From assembly GCA_017517815.1 (NCBI GenBank), contig JAFWYA010000049.1, positions 1 through 24,764 on the forward strand: a stretch of 24,764 nt of DNA, written 5' to 3'. The stretch's first letter is position 1, and each line of letters begins with the position of its first letter. Below the pieces are notes generated by a model that was given only the letters and a program-made list of their open reading frames with translations, was not told where the DNA came from and did no database searches. Positions 15,343 through 24,757 of the stretch are shown one piece after another. The stretch is from Clostridia bacterium. GTDB lineage: Bacteria; Bacillota_A; Clostridia; Christensenellales; Aristaeellaceae. The position numbers and the translations under genes were made by a program.

Positions 15343-16128
15343 TTATTCCTTTTCATCGGTATAGGAAATAAACAGCCCATACTCCTTGGGGATGCGTATG
15401 ACACCGTCCACATTCTGTTGATTGAGAAGGATTTTCAGGTCGTGCTCCGGCATGTTTCTGACCCATGCAAAGCTTGCTGTGGAGCGCACATATGCCACAA
15501 GATCCCGTACATCCGTCACAGCCAGCACATCCTCGCGTATATGCCTCTCCACCTTTGCAAAGTAACGTTTAAGCTGCGCTCCGCCGTTTTGCAGTGAAAA
15601 GGGCAGAATACGTGCATCATCTGCTCCCAGCACTTCCACCAACCAAGAGGCAATGCTGTGGTCACCGCTGGTGGAGCAGATGAACCGTCCTCCCGGTTTT
15701 AAGACGCGCATAGCCTCACTGAGCGCTTTGTCAATATCAGGCACATGGTAGAGCATGGCATTGGCAATCACCAGATCAAAGGAAGAATCAGCATAAGGGA
15801 TCGCCTGAATATCCACCTGCGCAAAAGAGACGTTTGCACGCGGCGAAACATTACTGCGCGCAGTGCACAGCATTCCTTCCGATAAATCTGTCAGCAAAAG
15901 AGAAGCATTATCCGGCAAATAACGCTCAGGCGCTTTCCAGATCTCAGCCGTTCCGCAGCCAAGCTCCAGCACACGCATACCGGGCTGAATGTGATAATGC
16001 TGCGCAATCCACTCGGCATAGGGCTGCTGGTTGAGCGAATACTTTCTGTGCAGTTCCAGACGGATCTTCAGTCCATCTGCATTCTCATACTGTTTTTCAA
16101 CCGTCTTTCGATCATTGATGGCCGGCAT
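15343..16128 (-). CDS. Class I SAM-dependent methyltransferase
   Basis: This 261-residue enzyme has the Rossmann-like methyltransferase fold. Motif I is VLELGCGTAE at 53-62, an acidic LTDLSEGM strand end binds the adenosyl ribose, AQVDIQAIPYADSSFDLVIANAMLYHV covers motifs II and III, and EAMRVLKPGGRFI is the usual post-motif. This is the UbiE/Methyltransf_11 type, whose members methylate small molecules, lipids or metals; the substrate is not deducible. AAGGTG is found upstream of the ATG. The gene points toward rpmB but no terminator is visible between them. It is divergent from the sigma factor gene. Confidence 0.88.
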   Translation of the reverse strand: MPAINDRKTVEKQYENADGLKIRLELHRKYSLNQQPYAEWIAQHYHIQPGMRVLELGCGTAEIWKAPERYLPDNASLLLTDLSEGMLCTARSNVSPRANVSFAQVDIQAIPYADSSFDLVIANAMLYHVPDIDKALSEAMRVLKPGGRFICSTSGDHSIASWLVEVLGADDARILPFSLQNGGAQLKRYFAKVERHIREDVLAVTDVRDLVAYVRSTASFAWVRNMPEHDLKILLNQQNVDGVIRIPKEYGLFISYTDEKE

Positions 16129-16218
16129 CGCTGCACCTTCTTCAAAAGGATTATGCCATAATGACGCGCTTCATGCTGCAAATGCAACAGAAAACGAAAC
16201 AAATTTCGCCATCCATCT

Positions 16219-16246
16219 AACTTTTGCCATGCCTGATACGTTATAT
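16219..16246 (+). promoter_or_regulatory. Candidate ECF-type autoregulatory promoter
   Basis: AAC (16219-16221), 17 bases, CGTTATA (16239-16245) resembles the AAC/CGT layout of ECF sigma promoters such as those of SigW. An inverted repeat TGATA-CGTTA-TATCA (16234-16248) overlaps the -10. It lies 35 bases before the sigma gene start. Self-activation is inferred. Confidence 0.45.
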
Positions 16247-16280
16247 CAGTGAGATCTCAAAAAAACCGGAGGAGCAGTCA

Positions 16281-16742
16281 ATGGATGAGAACAGGTTTAT
16301 CATTGTATGCCAACAAAACATGACGACGCTGTACCGGATTGCTTACAGCATTGCAGGTAACCGGGCGGATGCGGAGGATGCCGTACAGCAGGCGTTGCTC
16401 AACGCATGGAAAGCCCGCGCCACGACGCGTGATGGGCTGGAACGGGCCTGGCTGATACGCATCGTGATCAACGAATGCTACAATCTGCTTCGCCGTCGTC
16501 GCTGCCGACCCAGCGAATCCCTCGAAACAGCCGTTTTCCCGCAGGAAAATTCAGATTTGTACGATGCGATCCGTGCCCTGCCCGAAAAACTTCGCACACC
16601 CTTTCTGCTGAAATACATGGAAGGCATGCAGGAAAAAGAGGTGGCAAGCACGATGAAACTCCCGGTGTCCAGTGTGAAAAACCGGTTGTTCCGGGCAAGA
16701 AAACAATTGAAAAAATGGCTCAATGAGGAGGTGGAGATGTGA
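16281..16742 (+). CDS. ECF-type RNA polymerase sigma factor
   Basis: This 153-residue alternative sigma factor has only regions 2 and 4. Region 2 runs from about residue 10 to 75 and includes AYSIAGNRADAEDAVQQALLNAW, the core-binding and -10 recognition part. Region 4 (about 93-147) has ALPEKLRTPFLLKYMEGMQEKEVA and the helix-turn-helix ending SVKNRLFRARKQLKKWL. GGAGGAG at 16268-16274 places the start at ATG 16281; the in-frame TTG at 16224 has no ribosome binding site. The stop codon overlaps the next gene, a membrane-anchored protein that probably holds the sigma factor inactive. The signal it senses is unknown. Confidence 0.92.
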   Translation: MDENRFIIVCQQNMTTLYRIAYSIAGNRADAEDAVQQALLNAWKARATTRDGLERAWLIRIVINECYNLLRRRRCRPSESLETAVFPQENSDLYDAIRALPEKLRTPFLLKYMEGMQEKEVASTMKLPVSSVKNRLFRARKQLKKWLNEEVEM

Positions 16743-17686
16743 TGAAGCTGGATCAAAGACGCTTACAGGAACTGTATCCTCAAATGGATGAAGCTTTTGC
16801 CCGGCGGATGGAGCGGCTGATTCACAGGCTTCCCGTTCAAAAGGAGGATACTCAGATGAAACGATTCGCTTTTCCCGCTTTGCTGGCTTTTGTACTGCTG
16901 GCTGTGCTTTGTATGGCAACGGCCTGTGCAGTCATTCGGTATGGGCTTGACTGGTACTACAGCACAAGGTTCACCGCCTATCAGGAACACGAACCCCAAA
17001 AGCATGCGGCGATTATGGAGCATCTGCAATCCGACCTTCTGCAGGCGGCCGCCGGGGACGAACTGGTTCACATACAGGTAACGGAAGCCTCGTGGGCGCA
17101 GGAAGAAAGGGTGATGGTGGCGGTGCTGACGGCAAATCCCAAAGATCCTGAAACCTATGAGCTGCATCCAATGTGGAATCTGGATGCGGATGGCGCGTAT
17201 GTCGGTGAAGGTGGAATGGAAAACCCGGAAAACGACGGGGAAGACCGGGCGGTACATTGGCTTTGGACAGGCGATGGCTTCGGCCCCGCAGAGCAGATGG
17301 TCGCAGAGGGCAAACGACTGCTGCTGATCGATACGGGCGACGTACAACTCAGTGGCCATCGGGTGCTGGGCGATGGTTCCAGCATGGATGCCTTCGTGGC
17401 AGAAGACGGAACAGTGCATACGGTGCTTGAAGTTCATCTGGACATGCTGGCGGACGACTACGAAGAAACCATGCGAAAACAAATGGCTGACAATCCTGAA
17501 CATGCAGCCTACTTGGAGAAACGGCTGGAGGCTGATCTGGAAATTCGCCGCATCATCGAAGAAGATGCGGACGGCACCGTCACCTTTACGATCCCGTTCA
17601 CAACTACCCTGTACACCGATGACGACCAGCGGCTCTACCATGGCGGACAGTCGGGAAACATCACCTTTGAAATGAAGATCAGATAA
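16739..17686 (+). CDS. Membrane-anchored protein, probable anti-sigma factor
   Basis: The 315-residue product has a short basic cytoplasmic N-terminus (about 1-42), one membrane segment (43-66, FAFPALLAFVLLAVLCMATA) and a long extracellular part. This layout fits the anti-sigma factors paired with ECF sigma genes in Clostridia; the outer domain is acidic (many DxD and EE) and not recognised. Translation is coupled: GTG 16739 and ATG 16742 both overlap the TGA of the sigma gene, and AGGAGG at 16726-16731 is 7 and 10 bases away respectively. The anti-sigma role rests on position and topology, not on a recognised domain. A strong hairpin follows the stop codon. Confidence 0.72.
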   Translation: MMKLDQRRLQELYPQMDEAFARRMERLIHRLPVQKEDTQMKRFAFPALLAFVLLAVLCMATACAVIRYGLDWYYSTRFTAYQEHEPQKHAAIMEHLQSDLLQAAAGDELVHIQVTEASWAQEERVMVAVLTANPKDPETYELHPMWNLDADGAYVGEGGMENPENDGEDRAVHWLWTGDGFGPAEQMVAEGKRLLLIDTGDVQLSGHRVLGDGSSMDAFVAEDGTVHTVLEVHLDMLADDYEETMRKQMADNPEHAAYLEKRLEADLEIRRIIEEDADGTVTFTIPFTTTLYTDDDQRLYHGGQSGNITFEMKIR

Positions 17687-17724
17687 AACAGGCTGCTGCA
17701 AAAGCAATTTTGCAGCAGCCTGTT
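17687..17724. terminator. Bidirectional 17-bp hairpin terminator
   Basis: AACAGGCTGCTGCAAAA (17687-17703) and TTTTGCAGCAGCCTGTT (17708-17724) form a perfect 17-bp stem with a GCAA loop, directly after the anti-sigma stop codon. The minus-strand copy is followed by TTATCTG, completing a TTTT run, and can terminate lepA transcripts; on the plus strand there is no clear T-run. Confidence 0.75.
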
Positions 17725-17735
17725 CAAATGGGTTT

Positions 17736-17780
17736 CCAAAGGGCAACAGCCCTTTGGCGGGGTGCCGGGGCAGCGCCCCG
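17736..17780. repeat. Two further tandem hairpins (REP-like)
   Basis: CCAAAGGGC-AACA-GCCCTTTGG (17736-17757) is a perfect 9-bp stem, and CGGGGC-AGC-GCCCCG (17766-17780) a 6-bp stem. With the preceding terminator they make three hairpins in under 100 bases. The GC-rich, codon-free composition suggests a dispersed intergenic repeat, which cannot be confirmed from one copy. Confidence 0.5.
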
Positions 17781-17787
17781 ACCGTTC

Positions 17788-19602
<1,815 letters not shown>

Positions 19603-19639
19603 AGGAACCCCTCCAAAATCTACAAATTACTACCACTTT

Positions 19640-19668
19640 ATCATATCGGATTTTTACCGAAAAAGCAA
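19640..19668 (-). promoter_or_regulatory. lepA promoter
   Basis: On the minus strand TTGCTT (19668-19663), 17 bases, TATGAT (19645-19640). The -35 lies just after the stop codon of the upstream AraC-type gene, and the leader is about 30 bases. Confidence 0.65.
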
Positions 19669-19673
19669 TACGG

Positions 19674-20465
19674 TTATTCAATAGCGGGAGCGTTTGCCTT
19701 TTGCCATACGCCGGGTGCAGCGCCGTACTTGCGCTTGAACATCTTTGAAAATGCAGCCACATCGCTGTAGCCCACAAGCTGTGCCGTTTCCTTTTGGGAA
19801 AGATGGTGGATGGTCATCAGCTCCGCTGCTTTTTCCAGCCGGTAGGATACCAGATAGTCCTGCGGCGACATGCCCACGTGCTGATGAAACAGACGACAGA
19901 AATAGTGGCGGTCAAGGCCGAGCGAGGCTGCGATATCCGCAACGTGCAGCGCCTGATCATAATGGGAGTGGATGTCGTTGAGCGCACGGTTGATGTAATC
20001 TGCTGAAGTGGGACGTGCAGAGGCGTCGCGCTGCTGGGCAAGCGATGCAAAAAACTCATGCAAAAGCGCACATACAGCCCACTCCGGCGAGGCGCTCTGG
20101 TCACTGGCGGCAATGCGCAAAAACAGCGTGGATGCCCATGGCGCGCTGATCACCGGCGATTCGATCAGCTCAGCAGGCGGGGCGCTTAAGTCAAACGCCG
20201 CCCATACGTAGGACCATGGCTCCTTTTCGTCGGCAATATAAATGGTCAGATCCCCGGGATGCACTACATATATATCGCCCGCCTGCACTTGTAATCGCTG
20301 GCTGTTGTACACAAATGTTCCTTTGCCAGATAGTACATAGTGCAGGATCCAGTGATCGCGGATGTTAGGGCCCACGGTAAAACCGGGAGCACAGTCGCGT
20401 ATGCCGCATACGCGAGGGTTAATATCCTGCAGATGCAGGTTTTTCATCACCTGTCGTTTGTACAT
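19674..20465 (-). CDS. AraC family transcriptional regulator
   Basis: This regulator of about 263 residues has an N-terminal cupin sensor (HWILHYVLSGKGTFVY, QAGDIYVVHPGD, typical of the AraC ligand-binding family) and a C-terminal double helix-turn-helix (VADIAASLGLDRHYFCRLF, then ETAQLVGYSDVAAFSKMFKRKYGAAPGVW). Several in-frame ATGs are possible: 20477 overlaps the AAGGA site, 20465 lies 11 bases behind it, and 20447 begins directly before the conserved part. 20465 is taken as a compromise. It is divergent from the MFS transporter and probably controls it. The paired direct repeats in the intergenic region are candidate binding sites. Confidence 0.88.
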   Translation of the reverse strand: MYKRQVMKNLHLQDINPRVCGIRDCAPGFTVGPNIRDHWILHYVLSGKGTFVYNSQRLQVQAGDIYVVHPGDLTIYIADEKEPWSYVWAAFDLSAPPAELIESPVISAPWASTLFLRIAASDQSASPEWAVCALLHEFFASLAQQRDASARPTSADYINRALNDIHSHYDQALHVADIAASLGLDRHYFCRLFHQHVGMSPQDYLVSYRLEKAAELMTIHHLSQKETAQLVGYSDVAAFSKMFKRKYGAAPGVWQKANAPAIE

Positions 20466-20485
20466 GCATTTACACATCCTTAAAA

Positions 20486-20554
20486 GTTACATTAGAACAA
20501 AATATCAGCACACTCTGCAATGGATTTTATAAGTTTTTTCCGTTACATTATAAC
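20486..20554. repeat. Pair of 13-bp direct repeats in the araC-MFS intergenic region
   Basis: GTTACATTAGAAC (20486-20498) and GTTACATTATAAC (20542-20554) differ at one position and start 56 bases apart in the same orientation. The second overlaps the -10 of the araC-type gene. The AraC family often binds such direct half-sites, so these are candidate operators. Confidence 0.55.
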
Positions 20555-20555
20555 A
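20547..20555 (-). promoter_or_regulatory. Extended -10 of the araC-type gene
   Basis: On the minus strand TGTTATAAT is a perfect TATAAT with the extended TGn element; no good -35 is visible (TTTTCC at 17 bases). It would give a leader of about 75 bases. Confidence 0.5.
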
Positions 20556-20578
20556 TATACTGCTTGAAAGGAAAACGC

Positions 20579-21838
20579 ATGATGAACACAAAAAAGAGTT
20601 TTCCATACCACTGGGTGATCGTAGCCTGCTGCTTTATGATGATCTTTACTGTGCTCGGCTTTGCCAGTTCGCCGCGAAAGCTGTACATGGCAGTTGTGCC
20701 GCAGGCACTGGGGATCGATTACGGGCCGTACTCGCTCAACGATAGCTTCCGCTATATCGCCACGGCGATTACCAACCTGTTTTTTGGAACGTTGATCCTT
20801 CGCGTAGGCCCGCGCAAAATGATCGCTGCCGGTTTTGTTTCCCTGATCGGTGCGCTGCTGCTCTACTCTTTTGCAGAAACGCTGCCGCTGATCTATCTGG
20901 CCGGCGTGCTGCTCGGCATTGGCATGACCTTTACCGGTACCACCATGACCAGCTACGCAGTCAACATCTGGTGCAAAAAGAACAAGGGCGCGATCACCGG
21001 CCTTGTTCTGTGTGCCAATGGCCTTGGCGGCGCACTGGCTGTGCAGCTGCTTGCACCCATGATCAATGCGGGTGGTTTTTCCTATCGCAATGCCTACCGC
21101 CTGAGCGCGCTGGTGCTGGCAGTTGTATGCGTGCTGGTGGTGTGCTTTTTCCGCAATGCACCCAAAGATGCTGAACTTCCCGGCGTCGGCAAGAAGAAAG
21201 CCCGCACCGGTACCTGGGAGGGGATTGGGTTTCAGCAGGCGATCCGCAAGCCTTATTTTTATATTGCTGCCGTCTGCATTTTCCTGACCGGAATGGTGCT
21301 GCAAAGCATCGTTGGTTCTGATGCCAATCACATGACGCATGCAGGTCTGGACAAAGCCTACATTGCAGCGGCGATGAGCATTCATTCACTTGCGCTGGCA
21401 GCGTGCAAATTTCTGACAGGCGTGGTCTATGACCGCAAGGGGCTGAAAAAGACCATGCTCATTTGTGACGCGGCAGCCCTTGTGACATTGCTTCTGCTGA
21501 TCGGTGTGAACGGCTCGGCATTGGGCAGAGTAATGGCTGTGGGTTATGCAGCGATTTCTGCAGCCGCCATGCCGCTGGAGACCATTATGCTGCCGCTGAT
21601 CACAGCGGATATGTTTGGCCAGAAAAGCTATGCGCAGATGCTGGGTATCATCAGCGCAGTCAATACTGCCGGCTATGCTTTCGGCCCGCCGCTGACCAAT
21701 TTCATTTTTGACGCCATAGGCACCTATATTCCAGTGCTCTGGGCCTATGTTGCAGTGATGGCCGCTGTAACGGTTGGCTTTATGTACGCTATTGCAGCAT
21801 CGCACCGTGACCGTGACCAATCGGCAGCTGCTGCCTGA
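20579..21838 (+). CDS. MFS transporter
   Basis: This 419-residue protein of the major facilitator superfamily has twelve predicted membrane segments in two halves split by a basic loop (around KKKARTGTWEG). The loop between segments 2 and 3 carries FFGTLILRVGPRKMIAAG, a variant of the MFS signature, and the second-half counterpart is GVVYDRKGLKKTM. It resembles oxalate/formate-antiporter-like and monocarboxylate-type carriers, but the substrate is not deducible. AAAGGA precedes ATG 20579; another ATG follows immediately at 20582. The divergent AraC regulator suggests substrate-induced expression. A perfect bidirectional terminator follows. Confidence 0.9.
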   Translation: MMNTKKSFPYHWVIVACCFMMIFTVLGFASSPRKLYMAVVPQALGIDYGPYSLNDSFRYIATAITNLFFGTLILRVGPRKMIAAGFVSLIGALLLYSFAETLPLIYLAGVLLGIGMTFTGTTMTSYAVNIWCKKNKGAITGLVLCANGLGGALAVQLLAPMINAGGFSYRNAYRLSALVLAVVCVLVVCFFRNAPKDAELPGVGKKKARTGTWEGIGFQQAIRKPYFYIAAVCIFLTGMVLQSIVGSDANHMTHAGLDKAYIAAAMSIHSLALAACKFLTGVVYDRKGLKKTMLICDAAALVTLLLLIGVNGSALGRVMAVGYAAISAAAMPLETIMLPLITADMFGQKSYAQMLGIISAVNTAGYAFGPPLTNFIFDAIGTYIPVLWAYVAVMAAVTVGFMYAIAASHRDRDQSAAAA

Positions 21839-21840
21839 CA

Positions 21841-21880
21841 AAAAACACCCCGGATGCCATCAGGCATCCGGGGTGTTTTT
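21841..21880. terminator. Bidirectional terminator between MFS and CD1247 genes
   Basis: A perfect 18-bp stem, AAAAACACCCCGGATGCC against its complement, has an ATCA loop and T-runs on both strands. It lies 2 bases after the MFS stop codon and 13 bases from the stop of the convergent gene. Confidence 0.95.
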
Positions 21881-21893
21881 GGATGAATCAGAC

Positions 21894-22319
21894 TTACTCT
21901 TCGTCCTCGTCGGGCAGATCGGTGAAGAAAGGCTCACCGCAGTGCTCGCAGACGGGGCTTTCGTCATAATCGATGTCGGCGGCCTTGACCATCACGGTCT
22001 TGCCGCAGTTGGGGCAGTCGAAGGACAGCTCCTCGTCGTCATCGTATTCGCCGCAGCAGTCGCAGTCATCATCGTCGCAGCAGCAATCATCGTCTTCCTC
22101 GAAGAGAATCTCTTCGATGTCGCCCAGATCGCTGTCGATGTCTTCCACATAAGCTTCCAGCTCGCCGACATCCTCGTCCAGCTCGTTGATCTTCTGGGCC
22201 ATTTCGTCCAGAAGGCTCAGCATTTCGAGAAGCAGCTTGTTTTCATTGGTATCCTTGTTCAGGCCCATGCCGTCAGCCAGGCCGCGCAGGTAGGCGGCGC
22301 GATCAGTCAAATTGCTCAT
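21894..22319 (-). CDS. CD1247 N-terminal domain protein with zinc ribbon
   Basis: This small acidic protein (141 residues) matches the CD1247-type family of Clostridia, which has no known function. Residues 1-48 contain the conserved start (DRAAYLRGLADGM). Residues 30-73 look helical and coiled-coil-like. Residues 76-95 are almost only Asp, Cys and Glu, with Cys at 79, 80, 81, 86, 88 and 89. A C-terminal zinc ribbon has DCPNCG (101-106) and VCEHCG (123-128). GGAGA lies upstream of the ATG. The gene is last in the pepP-efp operon, 21 bases behind efp. The location suggests a translation or protein-turnover link, which is only an inference. Confidence 0.87.
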   Translation of the reverse strand: MSNLTDRAAYLRGLADGMGLNKDTNENKLLLEMLSLLDEMAQKINELDEDVGELEAYVEDIDSDLGDIEEILFEEDDDCCCDDDDCDCCGEYDDDEELSFDCPNCGKTVMVKAADIDYDESPVCEHCGEPFFTDLPDEDEE

Positions 22320-22340
22320 TGCGTTCTCCTTACAGATGGA

Positions 22341-22898
22341 TTAGCAGCGCTCCATGTACTCGCCGGAGCGGGTGTCGATGCGGATGTGGTCGCCGGTGTT
22401 GATGAACAGGGGAACCTGCAGGGTGAAGCCGGTCTCGATGGTGGCGGGCTTGTAGGTGTTGGAGGCGGTGTCGCCCTTGAAGCCGGGCTCGGTGTCAGTA
22501 ACTTCCATCTCAACAAAGTTGGGAGCGGCCACGCTGAAAGCGCTGCCCTTGAAGAACTTCATGGTTACGTTGGTGCCTTCCTTCACGAAGGGGATGGCGT
22601 CTTCCACCTGGTCGTGGTTCAGGGGCAGCTGCTCGTAGGTTTCCACGTCCATGAAGTAGTACAGTTCGCCGTCATTGTAAACGTACTGCATTTCCTTGGT
22701 TTCAACGATGGCGCGGGGCATCTTGTCGGTGGGGTTGAAGCTGCGCTCGATCACAGCGCCGGTCATGATGTTCTTCAGCTTGGTGCGCACGAAGGCAGCG
22801 CCCTTGCCGGGCTTAACGTGCTGGAAGTCGACGATGTTCCACACGCCGCCGTCCCATTCAACAGTAATGCCCTTACGGAAATCGCCAGCAGTAATCAT
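22341..22898 (-). CDS. efp: Elongation factor P
   Basis: EF-P binds between the P and E sites of the ribosome and relieves stalling at proline runs. The 185-residue product has the three-domain, tRNA-shaped layout. The N-terminal KOW-like domain carries [12 protein letters not shown] with Lys32 at the tip, the residue that receives a post-translational modification in most bacteria. The signature region near [17 protein letters not shown] and the C-terminal [15 protein letters not shown] are standard. AGGAGGA lies upstream of the ATG, and the gene is 30 bases behind pepP in one operon. Which modification pathway is used cannot be seen here. Confidence 0.97.
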   Translation of the reverse strand: MITAGDFRKGITVEWDGGVWNIVDFQHVKPGKGAAFVRTKLKNIMTGAVIERSFNPTDKMPRAIVETKEMQYVYNDGELYYFMDVETYEQLPLNHDQVEDAIPFVKEGTNVTMKFFKGSAFSVAAPNFVEMEVTDTEPGFKGDTASNTYKPATIETGFTLQVPLFINTGDHIRIDTRSGEYMERC

Positions 22899-22928
22899 AG
22901 TTAGTATCCTCCTCTGATTTGTATTGTG

Positions 22929-23999
22929 TTACAGAATGATGAGTTCACGGGTGGGCATGGTCAGCTGCTTGCAGCCGCCTTCCAGTACGATGACGGAGTT
23001 TTCGATGCGCACGCCGCCAATGCCGGGAAGGTAGATGCCCGGTTCCACCGTCATGACCTGGTTTACCTTCAGCGTGTCGCTGCAGGCCTGGCTGAAACGG
23101 GGATTCTCGTGGATATCAATGCCCAGGGAATGTCCCAGGCCGTGGCCGAAACGGCCCTCGTAGCCCTTGGAATAGATGTGGTCGCGGGCGATGGAGTCGA
23201 TGTCGCGGCAGCACTTGCCGGCAGCAACAGCATCCTGCGCCATCATCTGGGCGTCGAGTACGATTTGATAGACCTTGCGCATTTCATCGCTGGGGTTGCC
23301 AAAGGCGATGGTGCGGGTCATGTCGGCGCAGTAGCCGCCAAAGCTTGCGCCGAAGTCGAAGGTGATCATGTCGCCGCGGCGAACCTTGTAGCTGCCGGGT
23401 ACGGCATGAGGCAGCGAGCCGTTGGCTCCTGCTGCGGTAATGGTGGAAAAGGCCAGACCGCTCGCGCCGTGCGTAAGCATGTCAAACTCCAGCATCAAAG
23501 CCAGTTCCTTTTCCGTCATTCCTTCCTTAATATTGGGCAGCAGACGCTCAAAAGCGTCGCCTGTGATGCGGCAGGCCTCTGCGATCAGGCTGAGCTCGTG
23601 CTCATCCTTGACCTCGCGCAGCTTTTCCACTGCGCCGGCCACGCTCTTCCACTCAACGCCGGCAATGTTTTTGCGGCATTTTTCGAAGGTGCGCACCGTT
23701 ACGTAGTCGTCTTCGTAGTACAGAATATCGATGCCGTTGGCGACACACAGTTCACCGGCGATCGCCTCGTGGCTGCGCTTGCCTTCCACCATGAGCACTT
23801 CAAAACCGGGCGCCTGATTTTCCGCCTGCTCGGTATAGCGGAAGTCAGTGATGATTGCACACACCTGATGCGTAACCAGCACAAGGCCTTCGCCGGTATA
23901 ACCCGACAGGTAGAACATGTTGCTGGGATTATACACCAGCACGCCCTCGTGAGTGCTCAGCTGCATCGACTCAAGCAGTTTTTTGGTACGTTCAGTCAA
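22929..23999 (-). CDS. pepP: Xaa-Pro aminopeptidase (M24 family)
   Basis: This metallopeptidase removes the N-terminal residue before proline. The protein has about 356 residues: an N-terminal creatinase-like domain (from ERTKKLLESM) and a C-terminal pita-bread catalytic domain. The metal ligands are visible in TFDFGASFGGYCADMTRT (two Asp), FGHGLGHSLGIDIHE (His), VMTVEPGIYLP (Glu) and GVRIENSVIV (Glu). The start is TTG 23999, with GAGGG at 24011-24007 spaced 7 bases. Longer reading to 24209 lacks a binding site and would overlap the promoter region (TACAAT at 24049-24044). First gene of the pepP-efp-CD1247 operon. Confidence 0.94.
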   Translation of the reverse strand: MTERTKKLLESMQLSTHEGVLVYNPSNMFYLSGYTGEGLVLVTHQVCAIITDFRYTEQAENQAPGFEVLMVEGKRSHEAIAGELCVANGIDILYYEDDYVTVRTFEKCRKNIAGVEWKSVAGAVEKLREVKDEHELSLIAEACRITGDAFERLLPNIKEGMTEKELALMLEFDMLTHGASGLAFSTITAAGANGSLPHAVPGSYKVRRGDMITFDFGASFGGYCADMTRTIAFGNPSDEMRKVYQIVLDAQMMAQDAVAAGKCCRDIDSIARDHIYSKGYEGRFGHGLGHSLGIDIHENPRFSQACSDTLKVNQVMTVEPGIYLPGIGGVRIENSVIVLEGGCKQLTMPTRELIIL

Positions 24000-24123
24000 T
24001 GTTGATCCCTCACAAAGATCATTTTGGCACATAGCCATGAGATATTGTATCATAAACAGAGCGCAAGCGCCACAGTTTTTTGCATTTTTGCGGTTTGAAA
24101 TGGCAAAAAAGGCGCTCATATGG

Positions 24124-24129
24124 TATGAT
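24124..24129 (+). promoter_or_regulatory. -10 box of the DUF188 gene
   Basis: TATGAT is preceded by TGG, which gives an extended -10 (TGnTATGAT). The -35 is poor (TGGCAA at 17 bases). Confidence 0.45.
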
Positions 24130-24153
24130 GGATCAAAGAAAGGGGCGAAATAC

Positions 24154-24591
24154 ATGCGGCTGTGGATCGATGCTGACGCCTGCCCGGTGGTGGATCTTGC
24201 CATCCGCACGGCAAAGCGGCATGGCGTGGAGGTAACGCTGGTGTGCGACGATGCGCATCATATGCAACGCGAGGGGGCTAACACCATTACCGTGCTTCGC
24301 GGAGCGGACAGTGCAGATTTGAAATTGGTCAACCTGCTTGCCCGCGGCGATGCGGTCGTCACGCAGGATTATGGTCTGGCGGCGCTGTGCCTTGCAAGGG
24401 GCGCAATGCCCATGGATCAGAATGGGCGTATCTACAATGATGACAATATTGATTCGCTGTTGGGTATGCGCCATGTAGCAGCACGCGTGCGCCGGGGAGG
24501 CGGCAGGCTGAAGGGACCGCCCAAACGAACGCATGAGCAGGATGAACGCTTTGAACAGGCGCTGGACGCACTGCTGAATGAATACAAATGA
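24154..24591 (+). CDS. YaiI/YqxD family protein (DUF188)
   Basis: This 145-residue protein of the widespread DUF188 family is related to PIN-like nucleases. The N-terminal WIDADACPV motif is diagnostic, followed by TLVCDDAHHM, the conserved DLKLVNLLARGDAVVTQDYGLAAL centre with its acidic residues, and GRIYNDDNID. The basic linker RRGGGRLKGPPKRTHEQD is also typical. AAAGGGG lies before ATG 24154; the in-frame reading from 23953 would overlap the pepP start region. The function is not established for the family. The gene is followed by its own terminator and then by an insertion element. Confidence 0.92.
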   Translation: MRLWIDADACPVVDLAIRTAKRHGVEVTLVCDDAHHMQREGANTITVLRGADSADLKLVNLLARGDAVVTQDYGLAALCLARGAMPMDQNGRIYNDDNIDSLLGMRHVAARVRRGGGRLKGPPKRTHEQDERFEQALDALLNEYK

Positions 24592-24592
24592 G

Positions 24593-24625
24593 AAAAGGCT
24601 TCGGACGAAGGTCCGGAGCTTTTTT
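24593..24625 (+). terminator. Terminator of the DUF188 gene
   Basis: GCTTCGGAC (24598-24606) pairs with GTCCGGAGC (24611-24619, one G-T pair) around a GAAG loop and is followed by six T residues. Confidence 0.88.
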
Positions 24626-24693
24626 GTATATCGAAAACCCCACGCTAGGCGTGGGGTTCAGAAAAGCTTATAGCTATGAGTATGAAATAAAAA

Positions 24694-24748
24694 CTCCTTT
24701 TGCTAGAATGATGATGCGGCCTGACAACTGCAACAAAAGCAAAAGGAG
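24694..24748 (+). promoter_or_regulatory. Stem that hides the ribosome binding site of tnpA
   Basis: CTCCTTTTGC (24694-24703) is perfectly complementary to GCAAAAGGAG (24739-24748), which contains the ribosome binding site of the transposase start at 24758. In IS200, translation of tnpA is known to be limited by such a leader structure, so this is probably the same control. Confidence 0.7.
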
Positions 24749-24757
24749 GTCATTCAA

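Noticed and set aside
21774..24005. Plus-strand open frames opposite CD1247, efp and pepP
   Set aside because: All three minus-strand genes are recognised families in a conserved order; the plus-strand frames run through a perfect terminator.
24000..24209. N-terminal extension of the Xaa-Pro aminopeptidase by 70 residues
   Set aside because: The extension has no ribosome binding site and no family similarity, and it overlaps the DUF188 gene start.
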